Below the pieces are notes generated by a model. The model did no database searches. It was not told the origin of the DNA and was given only the letters and a program-made list of their open reading frames with translations. The translations under genes and the position numbers were made by a program. From the NCBI RefSeq assembly GCF_900142285.1, contig NZ_FRAJ01000021.1, forward strand, positions 1 to 39,298: 39,298 bases of DNA, read 5' to 3'. Numbering within the stretch: the stretch's first letter is position 1; the number at the start of each line of letters is the position of its first letter. The DNA is from Caminicella sporogenes DSM 14501 (GTDB taxonomy: Bacteria; Bacillota; Clostridia; Peptostreptococcales; Caminicellaceae). Positions 24,161 to 30,670 of this stretch are shown piece after piece.

Positions 24161-25087
24161 TTATAGACACTTTTTTTCTTCTGTTAATGCTGCTTCACTC
24201 AAAGCAACGTTCTTCATTTCTTTTTCAGTTATTTTTAAAAGATATTTTAAAAACTCATCTCTTAAATCTTCTCTTCTTAAAGCAAATTCTACAGTAGCTT
24301 CTAAAAATCCTAATTTGTTCCCTACATCATATCTCTTACCTTCAAAATTATAAGCATACATTGTTTCCTTTTGTGCTAATTCTTTTAATGCATCTGTAAG
24401 CTGTATTTCTCCGCCAGCACCCGGCTGAGTATGTTCAAGTATCTCAAATATATCTGGACTTATAATATATCTTCCAAGTATTGCAACATTTGAAGGTGCT
24501 TGTTCTACAGATGGTTTTTCTACTAAATCATTTACTTTATATACTCTTCCTTCCACATATTCTCCATCTACAATACCATATTTACTTACATCTTCTTTAG
24601 CTACTTCTTGTACTCCTAGTATAGTTGATTTATATTCATCATATGCTTCTATCATCTGTTTTAAGCATGGTTTTGAATCATTATATACTATATCATCACC
24701 TAGCAGTACTGCAAAAGGTTCATTTCCCACAAAACTCTTTGCACAGTATATAGCATGACCAAGTCCTTTTGGCTCTTTTTGTCTAACATAGTGAATATTC
24801 ACCATATCAGATATTTCTCTAACCATCTTTAATAATTTATGTTTTCTTCTGTCTGCTAATGTAAGTTCAAGCTCTACAGACCTATCAAAATGATCTTCTA
24901 TGGCTCTTTTATTTCTACCAGTAATAATTAGTATCTCTTCAATGCCTGAATTAATAGCTTCTTCTATAATATACTGTATAGTTGGTTTATCCACTATAGG
25001 AAGCATTTCCTTGGGTTGTGCTTTTGTTGCAGGCAAAAATCTAGTACCAAGACCTGCTGCCGGTATTATCGCTTTGCGTACTTTCAT
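24161..25087 (-). CDS. galU: UTP-glucose-1-phosphate uridylyltransferase
   Basis: Makes UDP-glucose from UTP and glucose-1-phosphate for surface polysaccharides and galactose use. 308 residues, standard for GalU/GtaB. Visible: IIPAAGLGTRFLPATKAQPKEMLP at the N-end, EPKGLGHAIYCAKSFVG, LLGDDIVYN, LVEKPS, and AGGEIQLTDAL. ATG 25087 is 6 nt after GGAGG; the in-frame ATG at 25093 overlaps that site. Its ribosome site touches a heptad repeat tract (25105-25142) forming one border of the four-helix-bundle cassette that separates it from galE, with which it was probably once directly co-transcribed. Confidence 0.97.
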   Translation of the reverse strand: MKVRKAIIPAAGLGTRFLPATKAQPKEMLPIVDKPTIQYIIEEAINSGIEEILIITGRNKRAIEDHFDRSVELELTLADRRKHKLLKMVREISDMVNIHYVRQKEPKGLGHAIYCAKSFVGNEPFAVLLGDDIVYNDSKPCLKQMIEAYDEYKSTILGVQEVAKEDVSKYGIVDGEYVEGRVYKVNDLVEKPSVEQAPSNVAILGRYIISPDIFEILEHTQPGAGGEIQLTDALKELAQKETMYAYNFEGKRYDVGNKLGFLEATVEFALRREDLRDEFLKYLLKITEKEMKNVALSEAALTEEKKCL

Positions 25088-25104
25088 AGTCATCCTCCTT
25101 TATT

Positions 25105-25142
25105 TAATTGAAAATTGTCAATTGATAATTGAAAATTAAAAA
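25105..25142. repeat. Heptad tract, left border of cassette (TTGAAAA type)
   Basis: Units TTGAAAA, TTGTCAA, TTGATAA, TTGAAAA in exact 7-nt register. The reverse complement matches the tract at 25587-25650 (TTTTCAA, TTATCAA). It ends about 5 nt from the galU ribosome site. Confidence 0.85.
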
Positions 25143-25209
25143 GCAAATCCAACTGAAAAGATAATACAATAATGATAATAATAAAAATACTCTATATCAC
25201 TCTATATTA

Positions 25210-25569
25210 TTATTGTTTTAATTTTGCTTTTGATGTTTTAATAATTGAAACTAATATTCTAAGTAATTCGTTTGTTTTATTTAATAAATTATTTGCTAAA
25301 TCCTTTTCTAGATAATCTGTAGCATTTAATAATTCAATCCAATACTTAGTTTCTCTAGTTTCTTTCAATGCAATAGATAATTTAGAAATAAAATCTTTTT
25401 TACTTTGAGCCTCGATTGCCTCACTTACATTAGCTCCTATACTAGTTCTACTTCTTAATAGCTGCTTAGATATAACAAACTCTCTTTTTTCATTAATTAG
25501 ATATTTGTATAAATTAACAATATCAATGGCAAAATTAAAAGATTTTCTATAAATAATATTATCTTTCAT
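25210..25569 (-). CDS. Four-helix-bundle protein (S23/IVP family)
   Basis: A 119-residue protein, MKDNIIYRKSFNFAIDIVNLY..., of the four-helix-bundle family that includes proteins encoded in 23S rRNA intervening sequences and the Avd accessory protein of diversity-generating retroelements. Markers are an N-terminal S-F-x-F-A-I-x-I-V helix, QLLRSRTSIGANVSEAIEAQSKKDF in the middle and LSIALKETRETKYWIELL. These are small basic helical oligomers thought to bind nucleic acid; the role of free-standing copies is unknown. The ATG at 25569 has a GAGG site 5 nt away; the in-frame TTG 5 codons upstream has none. It interrupts galE and galU and is framed by inverted heptad tracts. Confidence 0.9.
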   Translation of the reverse strand: MKDNIIYRKSFNFAIDIVNLYKYLINEKREFVISKQLLRSRTSIGANVSEAIEAQSKKDFISKLSIALKETRETKYWIELLNATDYLEKDLANNLLNKTNELLRILVSIIKTSKAKLKQ

Positions 25570-25586
25570 AAAAACCTCACACAAAT

Positions 25587-25650
25587 TATTCTCAATTTTC
25601 CATTTTCAATTCTCCATTCTCAATTATCAATTTTCAATTCTCAATTCTCT
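25587..25650. repeat. Heptad tract, right border of cassette (CTCAATT type)
   Basis: Nine consecutive units such as CTCAATT, TTCCATT, TTCAATT, CTCCATT, ATCAATT in strict 7-nt register. Its inner end lies 18 nt from the four-helix-bundle start; its outer end encodes the last codons and stop of galE. Confidence 0.9.
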
Positions 25651-26631
25651 TTCGTATCCATTTGGATTTTGGCTATGCCAATTCCAAGCATCTGTAATAA
25701 TTTTTTCTAATGAATCAAACTTAGGATTCCAGCCTAATATTTTTTTAGCCTTTTCTGATGAAGCAATTAAAACTGCTGGGTCTCCTGCTCTTCTCTCTTT
25801 TATTTCTGCTGGTATAGGGTGTCCTGTTACTTTTCTTGCTGTTTCTATTACTTCCTTTACTGAATAACCATTTCCATTTCCAAGATTGAAAATATCACTC
25901 TTATTTTCTTTTCTTAGATATTCTAATGCTAAATAATGAGCAGATGCTAAATCCATAACATGAATATAGTCTCTAATACAAGTACCATCTTTTGTAGGAT
26001 AATCATTACCAAAAATATATATTTTTTCTCTTTTCCCTAATGGCACTTTAAGAATAAGCGGTATTAAATGTGTTTCAGGATTATGGTCTTCACCTATTGT
26101 TCCATCTTCATATGCTCCTGCAGCATTAAAATATCTGAGTGAAACATATTTAATCCCATATGCTTTTTCAAACCACTTCATCATTTTTTCCATAGAAAGT
26201 TTAGTTTCACCATATGTATTTGTCGGATTTGTTTCATCATCTTCAAGTATAGGAATATTTTTAGGTTCTCCATATGTAGCAGCAGTTGATGAAAATACTA
26301 TTTTATTTACATTATTTTTTTTCATTACTTCAAGTAAACACATCATGCCATAAACATTATTATGATAGTATTCATAAGGCTTTTCCATACTCTCTCCAAC
26401 TAAAGAATTAGCTGCAAAATGAATAACTGCTTCTATCTTATGAGTTTTAAATACCTTATCCAATTCTTCTTTATTTCTTATATCTACTTCATAAAATTTA
26501 TCTGTTTGAACAGCTTTTTTATGTCCACTTTGTAAATTGTCTACAACTACTACATCTTCTTTTTGCTCTAAAAAATATTTTACTGTATGAGAGCCTATAT
26601 ATCCCGCTCCACCTGTTATTAATATAGACAT
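25627..26631 (-). CDS. galE: UDP-glucose 4-epimerase
   Basis: Interconverts UDP-glucose and UDP-galactose using bound NAD. 334 residues from ATG 26631, chosen because GGGGTG lies just upstream and a GTG at 26640 is part of it. Visible: the NAD loop GGAGYIGSH (7-15), the catalytic YGETK (Tyr and Lys), SLRYFNAAGA, and GTCIRDYIHVMDLA. The usual end of GalE is NPNGY plus a few residues; here NPNGYERELRIEN follows, and the last eight residues and the stop are encoded by heptad repeat sequence, so the natural stop was replaced when the cassette formed. First gene of the block. Confidence 0.96.
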   Translation of the reverse strand: MSILITGGAGYIGSHTVKYFLEQKEDVVVVDNLQSGHKKAVQTDKFYEVDIRNKEELDKVFKTHKIEAVIHFAANSLVGESMEKPYEYYHNNVYGMMCLLEVMKKNNVNKIVFSSTAATYGEPKNIPILEDDETNPTNTYGETKLSMEKMMKWFEKAYGIKYVSLRYFNAAGAYEDGTIGEDHNPETHLIPLILKVPLGKREKIYIFGNDYPTKDGTCIRDYIHVMDLASAHYLALEYLRKENKSDIFNLGNGNGYSVKEVIETARKVTGHPIPAEIKERRAGDPAVLIASSEKAKKILGWNPKFDSLEKIITDAWNWHSQNPNGYERELRIEN

Positions 26632-26640
26632 ATCTTTCAC

Positions 26641-26937
26641 CCCTGTTTTATTTTATCACAACCGTAAAAATCAACCTATCAATTTTATTTCTTCACTACT
26701 TCTCTCTATTTTCATTTCAACTACTTTTCTACAATTTTAGCTTCTTTAGTATATTGTACTTTATTATATCTATATTTTCCAGATATTAAATAAATCTTTT
26801 ATTTTTTATAATATAACTCTCAACATAAAACATAATATATTTCTAAATTTCGCATATTGCTATCATTTTCTCCAAAATAAGAAAACCCTCTTAACTCTTT
26901 ATTTGGTTAAGAAGGTATTTAATATACTTCATGTCAA
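26641..26937. other. AT-rich intergenic region
   Basis: About 300 bp upstream of galE without ORF or recognised RNA. It must contain the galE promoter, but no clear hexamer pair was seen. The right end holds the terminator of the small Rpn-type gene. Confidence 0.5.
26882..26918 (-). terminator. Terminator of the short Rpn-type gene
   Basis: Arms CCTCTTAAC and GTTAAGAAGG around a 10-nt loop; on the minus strand TTTTCTTATTTT follows. Confidence 0.75.
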
Positions 26938-27252
26938 CTAATGTTTTTCTTTTTCAACTTCTTCTTTTATCTTCATTACTTCTTCATAACTTATACCTGC
27001 TCCTTGAGCAACTATTCTTAAATCTACTCCCATTTTTATTAGATTTTTTACTACCTCATATTTTCCTTCTTTTATGCCTTCTCTTTTTCCTTCTATTCTC
27101 CCTTTTATTAGTCCTTCTTCTCTTCCTTTTCTTTCTCTATACTTAAATTCTTCTTCTAATTTTCTCCCTAAATTACTTATCATTCCATCCACCTCCATTT
27201 CTGATATTTCTCTTAATAATTTGTCTATATTTTCTCTTTCTCCTTTTTCCAT
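26938..27252 (-). CDS. Stand-alone Rpn C-terminal domain (short form)
   Basis: A 104-residue protein starting MEKGERENIDK. Its first 46 residues are identical to residues 236-281 of the full-length Rpn-type nuclease encoded just upstream (27482-28504), beginning at the same internal Met; the tail then diverges (GLIKGRIEGKREGIKEGKYEVVKNLIKMG...) while keeping the same outline. It lacks the whole nuclease domain. The ATG has TTTAGGAATAGG upstream, also present inside the long gene. Upstream DNA (27274-27320) matches the leader of the long gene, including a TATAAT, so the gene has its own promoter. In E. coli, Rpn short forms made from internal starts neutralise the long toxin; this looks like a separate gene for that form. 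Confidence 0.8.
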   Translation of the reverse strand: MEKGERENIDKLLREISEMEVDGMISNLGRKLEEEFKYRERKGREEGLIKGRIEGKREGIKEGKYEVVKNLIKMGVDLRIVAQGAGISYEEVMKIKEEVEKEKH

Positions 27253-27306
27253 CCTATTCCTAAATATATTTATAATCCATTTATATAGCTCATTTTTTAT
27301 ATTTTC

Positions 27307-27312
27307 ATTATA
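27307..27312 (-). promoter_or_regulatory. -10 element of the short Rpn-type gene
   Basis: TATAAT on the minus strand in the context TATGATATAATGAAAATAT, matching TATGATATAATAAAGATAT before the long gene (28543-28548). The following leader is also conserved up to AGCTATATAA. No clear -35 in either copy. Confidence 0.55.
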
Positions 27313-27417
27313 TCATAAGAAAAATCCATGTATAATCGTATAATCTAGTTTGTAAAATACTTCAAAATAAATATCTTATTTTAAAATTAGTTATGAATTT
27401 TTTATACTGTAAAAAAT

Positions 27418-27460
27418 AAAAACCTTCGTCAAAAAAACACTATTTTTGTCGAAGGTTTTA
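27418..27460 (-). terminator. Terminator of the long Rpn-type gene
   Basis: Arms AAACCTTCG.CAAAAA and TTTTTG.CGAAGGTTT, T-rich tail on the minus strand, about 20 nt after the stop codon. Confidence 0.85.
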
Positions 27461-27481
27461 TCTAAAATAGTAAAATAGGCT

Positions 27482-28504
27482 TTAATTTAATTCTTTCTTT
27501 ATTTTCTCTATTTCTTCTTTACTTAGTTTTGATGCCTTTACTATTTTTTCTATATCTATTCCCAATAGTAATAAATTTCTTACTATTTCTATCTTACCTT
27601 GCTGAATGCCTTGTCTAATTCCACGCTGTATACCCTGCTGAATGCCTTTTTGTATACCCTGTCGAATTCCTTCTTCTCTTCCTTTTCTTTCTCTATACTT
27701 AAATTCTTCTTCTAATTTTCTCCCTAAATTACTTATCATTCCATCCACCTCCATTTCTGATATTTCTCTTAATAATTTATCTATATTTTCTCTTTCTCCT
27801 TTTTCCATCCTATTCCTAAATATATTTATAATCCATCTTTTAAACGACTCTTCCTGCTCTTTTGTCACTTTGTTTTTTATTATTTTTCCTATTATTTTCA
27901 GTCTGTTTATTATTTCTTCTATTTCTACGTCTTGATCTAACAAGAATATACTGCTTACTACATTTGCTATCTTTATTAGTTCTTCTTTTTCCATTCTGTT
28001 TATGTCAAATAGTAAGTATTTAAAGTCTACTATGTTTTCTTCAAACATTTCATATCCATTCAGTATTTCTTTAAAGCTTCTTACTGCTGTCCATTTGTTT
28101 TTTCCATTATATAGTACTATTGGTATTATTGCCGGTAGTTTATATCCTTTTCTCTTTTTTATTTTTTCTTCTGTATTTTTTAGTTCGTCTCTCCATATTT
28201 CTGTCATGTACATTAATAGTCTTATTGGCATTCTGTAGTCTACTTTTGACTGTAGTTCCATTAGTATGTAAAATATTATGTCTTGTCCTTTTATGTTTGC
28301 TTTATAAATTATATCAGCTTCTTTTTCTTTGAAATCTTCTTGTATAAATTCTTTGTCTATTAATATTATATCTTCTTCTCTTATTTGTTTTACCCATTCT
28401 TTTTTTATAAATCCTCTTAAAAAATCTATGAAATTTTTCTTTTGTGAGAGTATATGTTTATACCCTATATCGTGTTCATTGTATATTTTTTTTTCTTTTT
28501 TCAT
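27482..28504 (-). CDS. Rpn family PD-(D/E)XK nuclease/transposase-like protein (long form)
   Basis: About 340 residues. N-terminal nuclease domain of the Rpn (transposase_31) family: YNEHDIGYKHILSQKKNFIDFL at the start, then the catalytic core KEADIIYKA with D67 and FYILMELQSKVD with the E86-x-Q88 motif (numbering from GTG 28513), followed by MYMTEIWRDE and PAIIPIVLYNG, both typical. The C-half (from M236) is helical, with glycine-rich repeats RQGIQKGIQQGIQRGIRQGIQQG and a short terminal helix-turn-helix-like LSKEEIEKIKKEL. ATG 28504 has GGTGG 5 nt upstream and is preferred over GTG 28513. Rpn proteins are DNA nucleases linked to recombination and phage defence. Alone with its own -10 and terminator. 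Confidence 0.9.
   Translation of the reverse strand: MKKEKKIYNEHDIGYKHILSQKKNFIDFLRGFIKKEWVKQIREEDIILIDKEFIQEDFKEKEADIIYKANIKGQDIIFYILMELQSKVDYRMPIRLLMYMTEIWRDELKNTEEKIKKRKGYKLPAIIPIVLYNGKNKWTAVRSFKEILNGYEMFEENIVDFKYLLFDINRMEKEELIKIANVVSSIFLLDQDVEIEEIINRLKIIGKIIKNKVTKEQEESFKRWIINIFRNRMEKGERENIDKLLREISEMEVDGMISNLGRKLEEEFKYRERKGREEGIRQGIQKGIQQGIQRGIRQGIQQGKIEIVRNLLLLGIDIEKIVKASKLSKEEIEKIKKELN
27671..27839 (-). repeat. Near-identical block shared by long and short Rpn genes
   Basis: About 169 bp here match 27115-27283 with a single visible mismatch (TTTATCT versus TTTGTCT). The sequences on the C-terminal side diverge strongly, while the leader sequences on the 5' side match less closely. The block covers the internal ribosome site, the internal ATG at 27808 and codons 227-281. 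Confidence 0.85.
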
Positions 28505-28573
28505 CTCTTCCACCGCTTATATAGCTTATTTTTTATATCTTTATTATATCATAAAAAAACCCATCCCCTTAGT

Positions 28574-30427
28574 CTAACACATTTTTATTATATCAAGTAT
28601 TTCAAAAGCAATTTGTATTTTAAGTCTTTGATTATAATCGTTTAAATCAACTTTTAAAATGTCCATAATTCTATTTAATCTATAACTAAGTGTATTTCCA
28701 TGAATGTGCAAATAATCTTTAGTATATGTCCAATTGCCATTACTAGTTATATATATTTTTAAAGTTTCTAGAAATTCATTTCTCGATTTTTTATTATAAT
28801 TCAGTAACGGTCCCAAAGTTTTTAAAAGAAAATCTTCAAGCTCTTTTTTATCATTATTTAAAAGAAGTTTTTTTACTTCTAAATCATCATAAAAAATATA
28901 TATAATGTCTTTTTCTATGCTACTAGCTATTTTTAAAGCTTGTTTTGCATTACTAAATGCCGTTTTAAAATCATCAATGCTTTTAATTATACTGCTTATT
29001 CCTGCTTTAAATTTTCTTTTTACCCTACTGCTAAAAAAAGTTTTACTACTCATATTCATAATATCATCAAGAAAATACTTTATCTTTTTTTTATTATCTT
29101 TATTATCTAACTCCAATATTATAATAATGCTATGTCCATTGATTAATGCTATAGAACCCGGAAAAATACTGTTTATTTTTCCATTTATTATACTGTAATA
29201 GTATTTTATATATCTATTTAATTCTTTTTTATATTTTTCTTGAATTAAAAAATTTTTATCCATTTCAATATTTAAAATTATCATTTGATGATTTTTATTA
29301 AAATTAAATTTATACTTTTTTGCACATTTCATAATGTACTCTTTATTTTGATTAAGCAGCAAGCTTTCAAGAAATTCTCCTTTTAGAGATTGTTCCATAT
29401 CGTTAAGTTCATTTATTTTTAAAAGCTGAAGTGCCAATATAGTAATACATTTTTCAACTGTAATATTATCTAGTTCTGAAAAAAAATTGTCATCAGATAC
29501 AATACCTAACCATCCAAGAGTATCCATATTTACTATTATTGGTAAAAAGTTTAAATATAGATTTTTTTCAAACCAAAAATAGCTGGACCTTTCTTTATTT
29601 TTTAAATAACTTTTTAAATTTTGGCTGATTTCTTCAATCATTTCTAGTTTAGTATAATATTGAAAATTATAATTATTAATGTTATAAAATAAATCTATCA
29701 AAAAGACATCTCTTTTAATTAGCGATGATACTTCTAATAATATGTCTTGTATACTGCATCCATTTAAAACCATTTCTGTGAATTTACTATGCAAACTTGT
29801 TGAATATTTATACTTATTTCTTTCCTCTTTCAGCATTTTATTGTAACGTTCCAAAGCTCTATTATTTCTAAGCTCTCTTTCATAATTTCGTGCATTGATG
29901 ATAGCAATTGTAGCTTGTACAGATATAGATTCTAAAAGATACATGTCATCATAAGTAAGTGGTATATTATCTTCAAAGTTATCTATAACTATAACTCCTA
30001 TACATTCTTCTTTATAGATTAAAGGACAGCAAATAGAACTTTGAAGTCTGTCTAATTTCGTTTTTAAGCCCTTTCTCAAAATCTTTTTATTTTCTTCTCT
30101 CATAGTATCTATTGCTTTATTAATCTCTTTAAGATTATTAAAAAGCATAGATTTTTTTCTTAGAAAAGCTATACCAGTCATTGATTCACCTAAATTAAGT
30201 TTAATTTCACTTATACTGCTGTCAAAACCAACATAAGATTTTATTTCAAGTACGTTCTTTTGTTTATTATAAAGAAAAATTGCTCCTGCATCTCCACCTT
30301 CTATAAGTTCCAATGATTTTTTTAAGAGAAAATCTAATATATAATCCACATCTTGCGTAGAATTTAAAAGTTTACTAGCTTCAAGCAAAGCATTTAGTTT
30401 ATATAATTTGCTTTGTAAATTTTTCAT
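28574..30427 (-). CDS. GAF-PucR/CdaR-type transcriptional regulator
   Basis: A 617-residue cytoplasmic regulator. N-terminal GAF sensor domain (about residues 10-185, with SSICCPLIYKEECIGVIVIDN), a helical connector (about 186-210), a second less clear sensor segment (about 215-340), a CdaR GGDEF-like domain (about 350-490, GISSIIKSIDDFKTAFSNAKQAL) and the PucR-type C-terminal helix-turn-helix (about 555-612: YITSNGNWTYTKDYLHIHGNTLSYRLNRI). Such proteins respond to metabolites and activate nearby catabolic or transport operons. It is divergent from an M20 hydrolase/AbgT operon, its likely target. ATG 30427 has an AGGGGG site and a good promoter upstream. Confidence 0.9.
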   Translation of the reverse strand: MKNLQSKLYKLNALLEASKLLNSTQDVDYILDFLLKKSLELIEGGDAGAIFLYNKQKNVLEIKSYVGFDSSISEIKLNLGESMTGIAFLRKKSMLFNNLKEINKAIDTMREENKKILRKGLKTKLDRLQSSICCPLIYKEECIGVIVIDNFEDNIPLTYDDMYLLESISVQATIAIINARNYERELRNNRALERYNKMLKEERNKYKYSTSLHSKFTEMVLNGCSIQDILLEVSSLIKRDVFLIDLFYNINNYNFQYYTKLEMIEEISQNLKSYLKNKERSSYFWFEKNLYLNFLPIIVNMDTLGWLGIVSDDNFFSELDNITVEKCITILALQLLKINELNDMEQSLKGEFLESLLLNQNKEYIMKCAKKYKFNFNKNHQMIILNIEMDKNFLIQEKYKKELNRYIKYYYSIINGKINSIFPGSIALINGHSIIIILELDNKDNKKKIKYFLDDIMNMSSKTFFSSRVKRKFKAGISSIIKSIDDFKTAFSNAKQALKIASSIEKDIIYIFYDDLEVKKLLLNNDKKELEDFLLKTLGPLLNYNKKSRNEFLETLKIYITSNGNWTYTKDYLHIHGNTLSYRLNRIMDILKVDLNDYNQRLKIQIAFEILDIIKMC

Positions 30428-30457
30428 TTTTTATCCCCCTTTAATACCTTTTGAATA

Positions 30458-30485
30458 ATTATACAAAAATATAACAATTTTGCAA
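30458..30485 (-). promoter_or_regulatory. Promoter of the PucR-type regulator
   Basis: TTGCAA and TATAAT on the minus strand with 16-nt spacing, 30 nt upstream of the start codon. The -35 overlaps the edge of the operator-like repeats, so autoregulation is possible. Confidence 0.6.
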
Positions 30486-30492
30486 TAAAAAA

Positions 30493-30534
30493 TTTGTTGT
30501 TAGCAATATAGAAAATTTAATTTTTTGTTGTTAG
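30493..30534. promoter_or_regulatory. Tandem operator-like direct repeat
   Basis: TTTGTTGTTAG occurs at 30493-30503 and again at 30524-30534, 31 bp apart, i.e. three helical turns, on the same face of DNA. The pair lies between the divergent promoters of the regulator and the hydrolase-transporter operon, so it is a good candidate binding site for the PucR-type regulator. Confidence 0.5.
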
Positions 30535-30568
30535 AATATTAAACAATTACGAAATTAAACAAATAATC

Positions 30569-30597
30569 TTAATAATCTAAATAATTTTAATTATAAT
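30569..30597 (+). promoter_or_regulatory. Possible promoter of the hydrolase-transporter operon
   Basis: TTAATA and TATAAT separated by 17 nt, about 75 nt before the hydrolase start and 35 nt after the operator-like repeats. The weak -35 is in keeping with an activator-dependent promoter. Confidence 0.4.
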
Positions 30598-30670
30598 ATA
30601 TTTCTGTATTGAATTAATATAAAATCTAATTTTTTAATATCAATCAAAATTAATAGTTGGGGGGATTCAT

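Noticed and set aside
25160-25212. AT-rich imperfect hairpin after the four-helix-bundle gene as a terminator
   Set aside because: The stem pairs only A and T with mismatches and lacks a clear T run, so termination there is not supported.
25587-25650. Right heptad tract considered as a CRISPR array
   Set aside because: The units are 7 nt without spacers; there are no 25-35 bp repeats with unique spacers and no cas genes nearby.
26931-27343. Plus-strand leucine/serine-rich ORFs opposite the short Rpn gene
   Set aside because: The low-complexity peptides arise from the antisense of lysine/glutamate-rich codons; no ribosome sites.
28002-28645. Plus-strand hydrophobic ORFs that look like membrane proteins
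   Set aside because: They are antisense to the long Rpn gene and the regulator gene; hydrophobicity comes from the AT-rich complement.
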